Shown here in pieces: positions 53,717-64,000 of a DNA stretch of 64,000 nt. Both the position numbers and the translations under genes were made by a program. Under the pieces are notes generated by a model that had not been told where the DNA came from, made no database searches, and saw only the letters and a program-made list of their open reading frames with translations. The stretch covers positions 26,392,198 to 26,456,197 of the forward strand of contig CM075937.1 of assembly GCA_038030265.1 (NCBI GenBank), given 5' to 3'. The stretch is from Corythucha ciliata (taxonomy: Eukaryota > Arthropoda > Insecta > Hemiptera > Tingidae). Position 1 is the first letter of the stretch; every line of letters begins with the position of its first letter.

Positions 53717-55321
53717 TACTATATGTTCATCGTAAGAGTGAACGCTCTTGAACCCATTTTCGTTATTTTCACGCAGGCTCCTCCTACTTTTTTCCCTCTT
53801 CGTTGTAACCGGACCTCTCGGTCTGTGCACAACTAATCTAGAAACTAACTTGAGGAGGACTTATGAAGCCTTTTCTTTGTTTCACTAGCTGTGTTCTGGT
53901 GCGTTTGTGTGATTTCCTTTTTTATTATTTCTGACTTCCTGACTTTCCTGATTATTTCAAACGTCCTTTTCAGGACGCTCCCTCTGTTAGCTTGTCTAAC
54001 TTTTCCTTGTCATTTTTTCGTTTTTATTTTCTCCGATTATCCCGACCTGTCAATTCCGTTTCGTTTTTCCTACTTACCTGTTCTTCGGAAATTTTTCTCG
54101 TTTTTCCTGCATCCTTTACGCAATTAGCACATCCGGAATCAAGTTGCATAGACTCTATTTGACAATGGACGGTGTTTTCGTACAAGAAGACGAAATTGTC
54201 TTTAAAAAAAAATGTGTCTGACTACCACGACGAAATGAAATGCGATAACTTTCTGGAATGGTTTACAACAACTCTTCCTCTGCTGGAGAACAACGCCGTG
54301 ATTGTCATGGACAACGCTCCTTATCACTCAATGAAAGCTGAGAAAATACCAAACTCATCGTGGAAAAAAGCAGCAATCATGGAATGGATTACAAGCAAGG
54401 GTCAAGAAGCAGATGCTACTATGTTGAAGCCAGAACTCCTGGAACTCACCAAACAGTTGAAAGGGGACTACGAGAGGTATATTGTCGACGAGGTTGCAGA
54501 ACAACATGACAAGACTGTCCTAAGACTTCCACCATACCTTTGCGAGCTAAACCCAATAGAGCTGGCATGGGCAATGGTCAAGGGACACGTCAAGAAAAAT
54601 AATACTTCTTTCAAATTGTATGATGTGAAGAAGCTTCTCGAAGAAGGCATTGAGAGGGTCACAGCAGAAAACTGGCGGAACTTCGTCAAACATGTCATCG
54701 TGGAAAAAAACAAATTATGGGAGACTGACGATATCTTGGACGAATTGACTGACGACTTACCGCGGCTCATCATAAGAGATGACAGTGCTGGCGAAAGTTC
54801 AAAAAGTGACGACGACTAACTAAAATATTAAATAAAAATAAAATAAAAAACTTCTAGTCATCAATGTTCCTTAATTTTGGTTGAATGTTGCCTACTTTTA
54901 TAATTAATGTTTGCGTGTTTTATTACGACGTTGTAACGCCTAGCGGCGATAACTATAAAAAAAAAATAAGCGTATCAGAAAAACATAATATACGTGAAAG
55001 AAATGAAGACATTCTCGTGAATAAATTGACTCTTTGCTGTAATTTTTGTATCCGACCTATAAGCAACTCAATCAAAGAATGCACGGGTGCGAACACAAAA
55101 TTTGTTGGTTCTAAAAGTGAAAAACTGAAAGCTCAAGGGGCTGTAAAAGTAGAGAGCTCGAGGAGCTGTAGGAGTAGAGAGCGTAGAGAGTTCCCAACAT
55201 AGTTGTCATCTTTTTGGCTTGCAGTAGACCCAAGCCCGTCTTTCGCGTAAAATTTCCCTCCTAAACCGTGGGGAACCACCCACCTGCGCCAACAGCGTTC
55301 ACTCTTACGATGAACGCAGTA
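53717..55321 (+). mobile_element. IS630/Tc1-superfamily element in the left Penelope arm
   Basis: Ends TACTATATGTTCATCGTAAG and, inverted, TACTGCGTTCATCGTAAGAG are followed by a shared AGTGAACGCT. TA flanks both sides (53715-53716, 55322-55323), and the intact right Penelope arm shows the empty site (GTTCTAGTCAG). It contains the C-terminal half of a transposase. Confidence 0.85.
54172..54819 (+). CDS. DDE_3 (IS630-like) transposase, C-terminal part
   Basis: The product has 215 residues. It contains SDYHDEMKCDNFLEWF, the second catalytic block VIVMDNAPYHS, and the third block LPPYLCELNPIELAWAMVK with catalytic Glu, about 80 residues later because of an inserted segment. The tail is acidic (SAGESSKSDDD). 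The N-terminal HTH and first Asp are not in this frame, and the start is arbitrary (TTTGACAATG lies upstream at ~54,159). The element is 1.6 kb, so the 5' part of the gene has been lost or lies in decayed frames at 53.9-54.17 kb. Confidence 0.8.
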   Translation: MFSYKKTKLSLKKNVSDYHDEMKCDNFLEWFTTTLPLLENNAVIVMDNAPYHSMKAEKIPNSSWKKAAIMEWITSKGQEADATMLKPELLELTKQLKGDYERYIVDEVAEQHDKTVLRLPPYLCELNPIELAWAMVKGHVKKNNTSFKLYDVKKLLEEGIERVTAENWRNFVKHVIVEKNKLWETDDILDELTDDLPRLIIRDDSAGESSKSDDD

Positions 55322-55689
55322 TAGAACGATGTAAAATCCAACGCCGTCGAAGTGATGGTCAAAACAGACTCTCTCATACACGCCCATTAACTTAACTAAT
55401 ACACATAATTCATTAAATCACTATAAGTACATTAATTTCGTAAAATAGACGTACCTGTAACCCCGTGCATTCTTCATGAAACTTGGACGGCAAGGATAAA
55501 GCTATAAATCGTTATTATCACAGTAATATGACTAGGGATATCACTCAAATTACATGAAACGCCTCCCGTTAATACATTTTCACTACGAATTAGCTTAATT
55601 AAGTCGCAATCGTCTAAAACGGCAATCAAAAAGGGGAAGAGAGAAAAAAAGGGTTAAATAGAAAACGTTATAGAACCTCTATAGAATAC

Positions 55690-56587
55690 AGCCAAAAACT
55701 TTATTAAAAGAGCCGTTGGTCTTTCTTGTCCTCAATATTTGGGGGAAGTTAAAACAAAAATTTTTAAAATATTAATTGATAATTTTTACCCCCCAAAACT
55801 AATTAGAAAATTATGGTTCTCAGCCACTAACGTTAGTGTGACACCTGAACACAGTAGAGCGGCTGGTGCTCCTGTTTCCCGGGTTCCGATTGTTACTGGG
55901 GTTCCTCCGACACAAAACGTAGTAATACCACGGTCTGTTGGGGGTCAGAAGACCATTTTAGATTTCTATGCCCGAAATCATGATTCTCATGCGGATTTGC
56001 CTGTGGATAGTGGGGCTCTAGGGACCGGCCAGCCCCCTTCCCCCTCTCGTTCGATTCGTTCCGGCCCTGGAGGGGTCCCGTTGGAAAAAGCTCGTTTTTC
56101 GTCTGTTACGTATTTTCCAGGTTTGTCGGAAAAAGTGGTGAAGACTCTCAGGGAATACGATATGGACGAGGTCAGGGTTGCCCATAAGCCTAGCCACCAA
56201 ATTGGACAAATGTTCACGAAGTTGAAAGACAAACTCGAGATTGGTGATGCCAAGGGAGTTGTCTATAAACTGGGGTGCGAGTGTGGTAAATCTTATATTG
56301 GACACACGAGACAACTTCTAAAAACTCGGTGTGCCCAGCATGAAGCGGATGTACGCAATAATAGAATGACTACCGCGTTGAGCCAACATGCCCTCACTTC
56401 TAAGCATAAGATAAATTTTTCAAATCCAAAAATTTTGCATAGCGAGCCCAACAACATACGGAGAGCATACCTCGAGGCCTTGTATATTGAAAAAATGTCT
56501 AACGCTATTGTGAATAACAAAAATGAGGCGGTTAAACTTGGGCCTGCGTATGGAGAAATAATTTTGAACACAAGAGAGGTTCTGTAA
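55690..56587 (+). CDS. Penelope-like protein, RT end and GIY-YIG endonuclease (5' truncated)
   Basis: The frame is open from about 55,690 (KNFIKRAVGLSCPQY, the C-terminal edge of the RT) to the stop at 56,587. The first ATG-like start is not biological because the element is 5' truncated. After a Pro/Ser/Gly linker comes a region with SEKVVKTLREYDMDEVRVAH and then the nuclease: GVVYKLGCECGKSYIGHTRQ (GIY and YIG elements), LLKTRCAQHEADVRN (catalytic Arg and following His/Glu), and TALSQHALTSKHKINF. By family knowledge the nuclease nicks DNA to prime insertion. Confidence 0.85.
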
Positions 56588-57166
56588 CGTTTCCTATTTA
56601 ACCTTTTTTTTTCTCTCTCTTTCCCTTTTTGATTGCCGTTTTGGACGATTGCGGCTTAATTAAGCTAATTCGTAGTGAAAATGTATTAACGTGAAGCGTT
56701 TCATGTAATTTGAGTGATATCCCTAGTCATATTACTGTGATAATAACGATTTATAGCTTTATCCTTGCCGTCCAAGTTTCATTAAGAATGCACGGGGTTA
56801 CAGGTATGTCTATTTTACGAAATTAATGTACTTATAGTGATTTAATGAATTATGTGTGTTAGTTAAGTTAATGGGCGTGTATGAGAGAGTCTGTTTTGAC
56901 CATCACTTCGACGGCGTTGGATTTTACATCGTTCTAGTCAGTATGCTTTATACTTGGATTAGCTTTAAGACCTCACTGTGATACGCCGCAAGAATTTTAT
57001 TGTTTTGTATGTATTCATGAGATTGTGTTGGAGATGTATTGGATGTGAGCGCTAACACCTGATTTCTTTGTAGAACTTGCCGTGAAACATGCCTAGTCAA
57101 GGCGAAACGTCGGCTTAAATAAAAACACCTTGTTAAGAAGCCTGGTTGGACATTCTTTCACCTCAT

Positions 57167-57372
57167 CCTCATCATCTTCATCGACAAGTACGTCACAAGG
57201 AACTTCAAGTCCAAAAGCAACACCAACCGCGACACACAGTGGTCGAATTGTCGTGTTTTGGAACTTGTTCCCAGGGTTGATAGTTTTTAATCCTCCATAT
57301 TTTTCGACTCCTTGCCCCAAATGAACTGTTTTGAATTCTTGAATTGTAATGCATGTATAAAGCTGTAGCCGT
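57167..57372. other. Short unassigned segment, possible coding remnant on minus strand
   Basis: On the minus strand a stretch reads AFGLEVPCDVLVDEDDEDE, reminiscent of the acidic tail after the LHN box of HARBI1 nucleases. This is weak: the preceding LHN box is not found. The segment also contains the 8-bp target of the hAT element that follows (57365-57372). Confidence 0.25.
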
Positions 57373-58323
57373 CAGGGGCGGCGCGTGGACTTTTTGGCCG
57401 GTCATCTCCACGTGTGTATCCCCCCCCCTTCTCACACCCTTTTCTGTTATGAGGGCAAATATGATTCATAAAATAACTATGGCCTTGCTCATATTGCATA
57501 TCTTTCACGATCCAAAACCTCTAACAAGCATTCTGGCCTGCTCGATTTGCTATATACATATATCATACATTTCTACTTATGGCACAATTTTCATCCGTTG
57601 TTGTATACATCGTACGAATTATACAATTTGATTTGTTCAATCGAATTATTAAGGGGTTTGAGTTAATTGTCTGTAAAAGAAGTTCACTTTTCCTGAAATG
57701 CTTCCGTCGGAATTATTCACATTTTTCAGCACACAAGAGATCCTTTTAAAAATACGGAGCTTTGTCTCTACAAACGGAACGAATAACGATCTTACGTAAA
57801 ATGCCATTTTAAAAACTGGAGAACCTGCGCCAAATTCAAGAGAAACAAAATTCAAACGCTGAAAAGAGATGAAAAATGAAATAAACGCCAGGAAAATATT
57901 TGAAAAGGAGCCGTTGCCGACTACGACCTTTCGCACAATGAGCCGAGAGGAACCGGATTCGACCGAAGAAGCGATGAGTAGAGCTGTTTTTCTAACGCGC
58001 GAGAAAGAGAAGGAAACTGAGCTTGACGAAGACATGAAAGAGTGGACGGGAATGGGAGGGAGGGAGATTGGATTCTCCAAAGTTAGCGCATCTGTTACGC
58101 TACTAAGACCCAATAGATCGCTCTAGTATTCTCCCATTTGATGAAAAACAGACCTCCTAACTCTCCTATGAACTCAGTTGAGTGAAATTATCGTTGTTTA
58201 AATCATTTTTTTTCTCCAAGAAGGGACTTTTCTAAGAAAAATATTTCCAACAAATATTCCTTCATTTCCGAAAAAAAATCTAGTCATCGGCGAATCTATC
58301 GATGACCGGACGCCTCGCCACTG
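57373..58323. mobile_element. Non-autonomous hAT element, clean copy B
   Basis: 951 bp with ends CAGGGGCGGCGCGTGG and CGCCTCGCCACTG. GTAGCCGT is repeated perfectly on both sides (57365-57372, 58324-58331). It is the inverted counterpart of the element at 38,116-40,242 but lacks the 1,170-bp array, so it shows the state before that insertion. No transposase frame is present. Confidence 0.92.
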
Positions 58324-58331
58324 GTAGCCGT

Positions 58332-59956
58332 AGGAGCCCACATTGTCTGTCTTCCCAAAAATGACATCCAATTGGCTGGAGGTGACCCAGGTAGGCAGAA
58401 GTACTCAAGGTCTATTCTACAGTATCGGATCTGCTCATTAAGTCAGATGGCAACCAAGAGCCAGTGAACCAGTGGTTATTACCAGTTTAGTCGCAAAGAA
58501 TCGCTACGTAATTTTTACCTTTTCCCCTCGCCCATCGAAATGCTTGATAGGACCTTCTTTTTTATAGACCTTCAACCTTCAGAAGCACCAACCACTAATT
58601 GGACTGTTACTTCAGGTCTTCAGATAACAATACAATGTTTAGAAAATAAAACAATAACTACTAATACAATTAATTTTTAACAAAATTCTGCATCCCCCAC
58701 CGTTGATATTGTAACTGAAAAAGAGGAATACATCATGAATCTAGTAACTCTGAGTAAATAATGTCATTCTCACTTGTAAAAAATTAATACCAATTTTTCG
58801 TGCCGTTCCCCATTGTTTTTTGAAATCAAATACGTAATTTCTAGCTGTACTGAGGAAGTTTCACATTTTCCAAGAATTTTTTTTTTTCAATTAGGCATAT
58901 AAATACATCCACGTAAATAAATAAATAAATAAAAATTTAAAACCCTTCAGAAATATTTTTTATTTCTTAACAAAAGATGGCACGTTTGAAATCCGCCAAA
59001 ACGAACATTTTCCTCAACGTAATATTTCTTGTGTTCTCTGTCCCTTTCATGCCTCTAAATAGCTTATCTGTTTATCATCCATTATTTTATTATTGGAGAG
59101 CTCTAGTAGAAAATAAGGCAAAGATACACAACAAACCGCTCTCGAACAGCAACGGTTACAGGCGAATTTTTTCGGAAGGCGCAAATGACACTAACATGCT
59201 AGTTGGCGTGTTTGAAATGACCTTAAACTTCAAAAATCGCGTTTTATCAACTGTTGGGTTATTTTACGAACGGATTACGATTTATGCTCTATTTTAGCGT
59301 TAATAAACCAAAAAAATACATATATTTATTAATAAGTTCTGACCCATGAAACTTCCTCATTGATTATGGGGAAAACCTGGCAGGATGCCCACGAAAAAGC
59401 TGAACAGAACTTAAGCACAACAGGACGATGGATGACCGCTAGCTAATACGCTCACAGTCAACGCCTCTACCCTCCAAATCGGTATTCATGGATATTTCGA
59501 GGAAACCCGAATTGTCTGTCTTCCGCGTACGCTGAAGATGGCGAGCAGCCGAAACCGGTTCGTTTTTGACGCACCTCAACGAGGGAAAACGCGTCAGATC
59601 GGTGATTAAATTACTTAACATCGCACCCCTATAGGCATAAAATAAATGTTATTAATAATTATATAAGTAGGATGCTTCGGTTAAGTGATGTGGAGTTCCA
59701 TGAAGAAAATTTGGACCAATTGAAGTGCATGTTTAGGCGTAATAATAATCCTAATGCGCTCATAAACCAGGCTGTGATAAAGAAACTAGACGTGTAACAA
59801 ATCCGACCACTGATATTTTGCTAATAAGACCAGTAAATAAATAGTAGTAGTAATAGTTCTGTTAAGAAGTATGTTGGTTTTGTGTACATTGAAGGGTTAA
59901 CCAAGAAATTATCAAAATTAATTAAAAAATAAGAAATTGTCGGTAACTTAAATATT
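58332..59956. other. No gene recognised
   Basis: Anonymous, AT-rich. A 106-codon frame at 58,977-59,297 begins with ATG and has a hydrophobic N-terminal stretch (IFLNVIFLVFSVPFM), but there is no known domain and no other support. TAAA repeats lie near 58,915. Confidence 0.4.
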
Positions 59957-60142
59957 TATAACTGTGACCCGAACGTTCCTTGAAGCTTCCTGAGTCAAGG
60001 CCTCAGCCTTCCTTGACAAGTTTTCGTATTTATGAAACTTCTTCGAGTTGAAGGCTACCTTGACTTGAAGGAAGCCTTGGTAAAAATCGCTCCTTGAACC
60101 AAGGTAGCTTGTGTCTGCCTTGAAGCTTCCTTCACTCCATTA
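59957..60142. repeat. Degenerate CCTTGAAGCTTCC repeat
   Basis: Several GCCTTGA/TCAAGG units in both orientations, starting with GAACGTTCCTTGAAGCTTCC, the same end as the MITE at 2,216. An older or rearranged member of that family. Confidence 0.6.
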
Positions 60143-60309
60143 GGTCGGTCGCCCACTGGAAGCGTGGGCGATAACGAACGTACATCCCAAAGGCTCAAAT
60201 TGAATGTGACATCGTCCACTGCAGGTTTAGCTGCAGTGAATTCAATTTAAGCCATTTTGGATGTACGCTCGTCGCTCAGCTCGAAAACGCTTCCAGTGGA
60301 AGACCGGCC
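60143..60309. mobile_element. Short palindromic MITE
   Basis: GGTCGGTCGCCCACTGGAAGCG faces CGCTTCCAGTGGAAGACCGGCC. The pairing continues inward through GTACATCC, TCAAATTGAA and CACTGCAG. The target duplication is not resolved. Confidence 0.75.
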
Positions 60310-60654
60310 ATATCTGTTATATCTGTGTAGCCCAGTAAAATAAGGGGTCGCAGGTTGCAATAATTAGGGTAGATGATTTTTTTGTTTCATGTTGTTGGGG
60401 ATGGTGTAAGTATGATGTGTTCAAATTGTTGACCTCGAAAAACCTCGGGATCATCCTTGAATTCGGGAAAGACGGCACAATTTTTGGATTTTTTTCGAGT
60501 TCTCGGCTGTGGCTGCGAGCGAAGTAACATTTCAAAACAGACAAAATTTCAGACAAAACTAGTCCAAAGCTGGATCTGGAGGTATCACAGTATCTAAGAT
60601 AGAGATCGTCAAATGTAGGATAACTTTTAAAAATTGACAAATGATGTTGATGTT

Positions 60655-61690
60655 TTCATGTTAAAGAGGAAACATATTGTTTCCATGATTGCGATTTTGC
60701 TTCTTTTTTCAGACGTCGTTCAACCGCCCGATGCTTCTTGAATTCAATCAAATTCTCAAGAGTTGAGTTTTTTCTGAATCTGTTCAATTTTGTTTTTTCA
60801 ACCGGTTCGCAGCTGATATTTCATTTGTCCACCACGGTACAGGTTTCCTTTTGCCACCTACAGATTTCCGAGGTACACCTTTCTTGGCAGCTTCAATAAT
60901 CGACTTCGTAGTGTTCATTACGTCCGCTTCAAGGTCACCAGTAAGTTCTTCAAATTTTAATGCTGAAGCAAACTTATCCCACTCAGCTTTGCCAAAATGC
61001 CATATTTCTCTGTAAGCTTTACAGGATCGCGTGCTGTTGTGTTTTAGTAGAATAGGGAAATGGTCCGAATGACATAGATCATCTATAGGACACCATTCAA
61101 AAACTGGTGCCATTGATGTGCTGCATATACTCAGGTCTATCGCGTCGAAGGATCCTGAACTAGATGTGAAGTGAGTAGGAGAGCCATCATTCATGACCAC
61201 AAAACCTGACTCACTTATGATATTCTCCAATATCATTTCTGCATTAGTTGTTCGACGAGAGCCCCACGACATTTTATGCGTGTTAAGGTCACACATTATC
61301 ATGACTGGAGATGGCAGACTCCGAAATAGGTCTTTGACATCATTCGGCCTCCAAGTAGTGTCCGGCAAATATAATGGACACAACGTGACAGGAATTGGCA
61401 TTTCAATTCGGACACTGATGGCCTGAAGTGGCGTATTAGTAAGAACCGTTTCCACCCTTGCGCCATCCACAACATAAATTGCAACGCCTCCATGGCGGCG
61501 TCTTCCTCATTCAACTGTAATTGACTTATGGAATAACTTATATCCATTTATTTTACGAGTGATGATATCACTAAAATGCGTTTCTTGTATACATACTGCT
61601 ATCGGACTGTACTTTGCAATTAGTGAGGATGATGCGAGTGTGTGACACGGGTATGTCCAATGCACAACCTTGTGAATACCACACTATCCC
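60655..61690 (-). pseudogene. Jockey-type LINE ORF2 fragment (endonuclease)
   Basis: On the minus strand: AKYSPIAVCIQETHFSD near 61,600, a frame change near 61,500 at GRRRHGGVAIYV, then CPLYLPDTTW, MIMCDLNTHKMSWGS, MNDGSPTHFTSSSGSFDAID and CHSDHFPILL (endonuclease catalytic blocks), PVPWWTNEISAANRLKK, and, after another frame change near 60,790, STLENLIEFKKHRAVERR. It stops near 60,655 before the RT. Similar to the LINEs at 5,258 and 21,900 but a separate insertion. Confidence 0.8.
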
Positions 61691-61863
61691 TTCTAGGTAA
61701 TCGCATTTGTCTAAAAAGTCATTGTATCTCACATCTGGGTAGATATCACTTAGCTGTGTTGAACTCTGCTCCCATTTTTCTTACCAGACTTTCCACATTT
61801 CCGTGCTAAGCCGGCGCTTTTCATCCTGCAGGGTGGTTGGTATTGGCTCCACACATCTCTTGC

Positions 61864-61887
61864 ATTATTATTATTATTATTATTATT
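61864..61887. repeat. (ATT)n microsatellite
   Basis: A run of eight ATT units, next to the foldback element. Confidence 0.85.
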
Positions 61888-61990
61888 GGTGATGGTGATA
61901 GGAGGATCATATCATTAGATAATCATTTCTACAAAAATCTCTAGTATCCGTCTAGTCGGTAGTCTGTGATCACCTCACGTTATAGGTTAA

Positions 61991-62380
61991 GGCGGGGTTT
62001 CAGGCGGGTTTCCTTGACCCCTTCCCTGTCACCCTCGCCTAAACTTCGCACATAAATTTTGACTCCATTTCTGCACCAATATTCGATTTCAAAGTTTAAT
62101 TTCAATCTTCAGGAAGTTCTACAGTGACGGTAGATCTTGCTTTTTCAAATTGTATCCCTAAAATAACCCCAAAACACTTTGGAATTCGAATTTGTTTAAG
62201 GTACCTAATTTCAGGGATGAAATTTGGAAAAGCAAGATCTAACGCCACTGTAGAACTTCTTGAAGATTAAAATAAGACTTTGAAATCGAATATTGGTGCA
62301 GAAATGTAGTCAAAATTTATGTTCGAAGTTTAGGCGAGGGGGACTGGGAAGGGGCGAGGAAACCCACCTGAAACCCCCCC
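61991..62380. mobile_element. 390-bp foldback MITE with TTAA target
   Basis: Arms of about 160-190 bp are inverted (GGGTTTCAGG.GGGTTTCC, CTCGCCTAAACTTCG, TGCACCAATATTCGATTTC, AGTTCTACAGTG, AGATCTTGCTTTT). TTAA flanks both sides (61987-61990, 62381-62384), as in piggyBac and Kolobok. The GG-starting ends fit Kolobok better than piggyBac. No gene inside. Confidence 0.8.
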
Positions 62381-62471
62381 TTAAGTCAGAGGTAAGGCTT
62401 CAAGTCCATCCTTGGTTGTTGTTGGAGCTCATGGTAAAACTTATAACCCTTACAATTCTCGTGTGATACTC

Positions 62472-62477
62472 GTTTAT
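62472..62477 (-). terminator. Putative polyadenylation signal of the EcKinase-like gene
   Basis: AATAAA on the minus strand (in GATTAATAAACG), about 105 bases after the stop codon. Confidence 0.4.
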
Positions 62478-62581
62478 TAATCTCTAAATTAGATAATCGT
62501 TCACAATTTTGGGTTTCTGGTTTTGGTTGAAAAAATTAAACTATGAAGGCCCTAGCGTGTGGGACCCTACAGCGGACACAC

Positions 62582-63808
62582 TCAGCTTGGTTTAAACCAA
62601 TTTGAATAGAATTCAAGGATTTCAGTTATACATGCGATTACGTCATTTTTATATTCTTTGCTGACGTGAAAAGCATGATCAAAAATTGCGGGACTACCGT
62701 AAATTAAAGCATCCAAGTATTTCTCCTCGGACTCACTCATCAATGTAAGCGACTCGCAGGGAAGCCTTGTCAGCATATAACAAGCCTTGATGAGCACTCC
62801 GAACTCTTTGTAGTCTTCAGTAGACTGTAGAAAATCCTTTTCGGTTAGAATATCGTCGACGTCGACTTTTCTTTGAAGCAAGAAGTTGGACAGATTTTCG
62901 TAGTACATGGCAATGAGCTCATCGAAGTGCAACGATCTCAATTCCGATGGAAAAGACGTGTACATGTATTGGATAATGTCAGTGGCTGGAGGTGCATAAC
63001 GAACCGCTTGGAAGTCAACGAGTATCGTGCCAGTTGGTGTGCCGTCACTGTTATAGCTGTAGAGCATGTTGTTTCCCCAAGCATCACCGTGACATATAAC
63101 GTTGAGATGCTTCTTGGAAGGTTGAACCAAATATTGAGCGCGATCAATGGCTAGTTCGATAATTTTTGATTTGGTTTCGCTATCAAACTTGTCAACTAGC
63201 TGTTCTGAGAGAAATCGGAGGTGGGACTCGATTGAATAAAGAAGGCATGGAAAATTTCGTCCATTTGGAAATGTTATAAAAGTCTCGAAAAATGTGGTAC
63301 TATATTTGATTCTTAAAGGTTCACTGGAATGTTCCTGAAGACATATCGATGACGCATGTAAATTCGCCAGCGCCTTCATTCCTAGTCGCGCATGTTCCAA
63401 AGTCAGACATTTTTCCCTGCAGAGCTCATACCCAAGATAGTCTAAATCTTCCATAATAATGAAACTCTCATGATCCGTCCAGTATGAGTCGGCGGTGATT
63501 TTGTCCACGGCGTATTTCGAAAGATCCGGAACGAGATGATCTCGTACGAGGCACTCTTTGAGGAATACCTTTTGGACCTTCCAAAATCTCTCGTTCAAAT
63601 TAGTCCTTTTCGTGGCAGCCTTCACGAAGAAATTGTACGACTCCTGCTGGCCCTGAACAGTGGCAGTGATGATTAGTTTGGCTTGAGTGGAACAGAAACC
63701 GAGGAATCGTTTACTGTGCTCTAATTTGTAGGTGTCAATTGAAAAGTGGTCACTCCGGAGTTTGTTCCTTAATACTTCAACGCACTGGTCGATGGTTACA
63801 ATTGACAT
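62582..63808 (-). CDS. Ecdysteroid-kinase-like (EcKinase/CHK-like) protein
   Basis: A single-exon gene of 408 residues, the usual length for this insect family (CHK kinase-like, formerly DUF227/DUF1679). It has a two-lobed kinase-like fold. The N-lobe has YNFFVKAA (ATP-binding Lys) and VFLKECLVRDHLVPDL (helix C Glu); the hinge-like segment is FIIMEDLDYLGYE. The catalytic loop is VICHGDAWGNNMLY near residue 245 (Brenner HGDxWxxN motif) and the metal-binding site is ILVDFQAVRY. All key residues are present, there is no signal peptide, and it is presumably cytosolic. Family members phosphorylate small molecules such as ecdysteroids and probably plant or drug metabolites; the substrate of this one cannot be told. 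It is intact while its left flank is TE debris, so it is the best host gene in the window. Confidence 0.9.
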   Translation of the reverse strand: MSIVTIDQCVEVLRNKLRSDHFSIDTYKLEHSKRFLGFCSTQAKLIITATVQGQQESYNFFVKAATKRTNLNERFWKVQKVFLKECLVRDHLVPDLSKYAVDKITADSYWTDHESFIIMEDLDYLGYELCREKCLTLEHARLGMKALANLHASSICLQEHSSEPLRIKYSTTFFETFITFPNGRNFPCLLYSIESHLRFLSEQLVDKFDSETKSKIIELAIDRAQYLVQPSKKHLNVICHGDAWGNNMLYSYNSDGTPTGTILVDFQAVRYAPPATDIIQYMYTSFPSELRSLHFDELIAMYYENLSNFLLQRKVDVDDILTEKDFLQSTEDYKEFGVLIKACYMLTRLPCESLTLMSESEEKYLDALIYGSPAIFDHAFHVSKEYKNDVIACITEILEFYSNWFKPS

Positions 63809-63854
63809 TATGGGCTATGATGAAAAAGGTCTAGTTAAAGGAGTTTGATCACGA

Positions 63855-63868
63855 GCGAATATATACCA
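63855..63868 (-). promoter_or_regulatory. Possible TATA box of the EcKinase-like gene
   Basis: TATATATTC on the minus strand lies about 50 bases before the start codon, which would give a 5' UTR of about 20-25 bases. No initiator element was verified. Confidence 0.3.
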
Positions 63869-64000
63869 AGGATTCCTAGATAACTTATCGAAGTTGACAA
63901 CCGTACAGTGATAAAAACTACGTTTTTACTTCTGAATTTATTTAGAGTGGGTTTATGGGTAAATAGGCCCGTAGAAACCAAACTTATATCACAGCTTTAT

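Larger units (their letters stand above)
53486..57166 (+). mobile_element. Penelope-like element: GIY-YIG fragment between inverted copies of its 3' region
   Basis: The right part is the 3' end of a Penelope-like element: end of RT, GIY-YIG endonuclease, then ~580 bp of 3' sequence to 57,166 (56588-57166). The left part (53486-53716 plus 55324-55672) is the same 3' sequence inverted, so the outer ends both read GAGGTGAAAGAATGTCC. The left arm is split by an IS630/Tc1-type element at a TA. RT proper is missing. Inverted partial copies of this kind are a known trait of Penelope-like elements. Confidence 0.85.

Noticed and set aside
58977..59297. 106-codon frame with hydrophobic start
   Set aside because: No known motif, no splice or regulatory support, and it lies in AT-rich anonymous sequence; kept only as a remark.

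Overview
The window is eukaryotic, almost certainly from an arthropod and most likely an insect. It has short GT-AG introns of about 50-85 bp, a single-exon ecdysteroid-kinase-like (CHK/EcKinase) gene of the insect type, insect-type Jockey LINEs, DUF4817-type Tc1-like transposases, PIF/Harbinger with a MADF partner, hAT, MULE, Gypsy and a Penelope-like element. The species cannot be named from the sequence. About nine tenths of the window is transposable-element (TE) sequence in nested insertions, many of which can be dated relative to each other by target-site duplications (TSDs).

Layout: 1-1.2 kb is non-coding. 1.2-5.2 kb is a multi-exon MULE-transposase-derived gene, with MITEs nested in its largest left-hand intron. 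5.2-10.24 kb is a Jockey-type LINE whose ORF2 is split by a 604-bp hAT-type MITE. 10.2-14.6 kb holds small repeats and no recognisable gene. 14.6-23.9 kb looks like one nest: an outer PIF/Harbinger-like element contains a minus-strand LINE, which contains a young Gypsy element with 123-bp LTRs and a TTCAC TSD. 25.5-28.4 kb is a Tc1-like element with very long inverted repeats, itself hit by a 650-bp Harbinger-type MITE. 29.2-32.2 kb is a hAT (ZMYM1-like) transposase gene. 32.2-35.6 kb is a decayed LINE.

35.7-40.6 kb is the apparent coding relative of the 650-bp MITE. It carries a broken HARBI1 nuclease and a MADF gene interrupted just after its start codon by a hAT element, which in turn carries a GC-rich array built on CAGTATGTCAT. 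41.7-49.3 kb is a three-layer nest: a foldback element contains a minus-strand Gypsy (TSD ATTTG), whose 5' LTR contains a 2.7-kb Tc1-like element (TSD TA) with ~630-bp inverted repeats and an apparently intact spliced transposase. There is a 500-N assembly gap at 49,938-50,437. 51.1-53.5 kb is a 5'-truncated Gypsy. 53.5-57.2 kb is a Penelope-like GIY-YIG fragment between inverted copies of its own 3' region, one arm of which is split by an IS630/Tc1-type element. 57.4-58.3 kb is a clean hAT copy with a perfect 8-bp TSD. 60.1-62.4 kb holds more MITEs and a LINE fragment. The only convincing host gene is the EcKinase-like gene at 62.58-63.81 kb, minus strand.

The clearest 'system' is the set of autonomous/non-autonomous relationships and insertion layers, not a host pathway. 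All identifications rest on motif recognition by eye; no database search was run.
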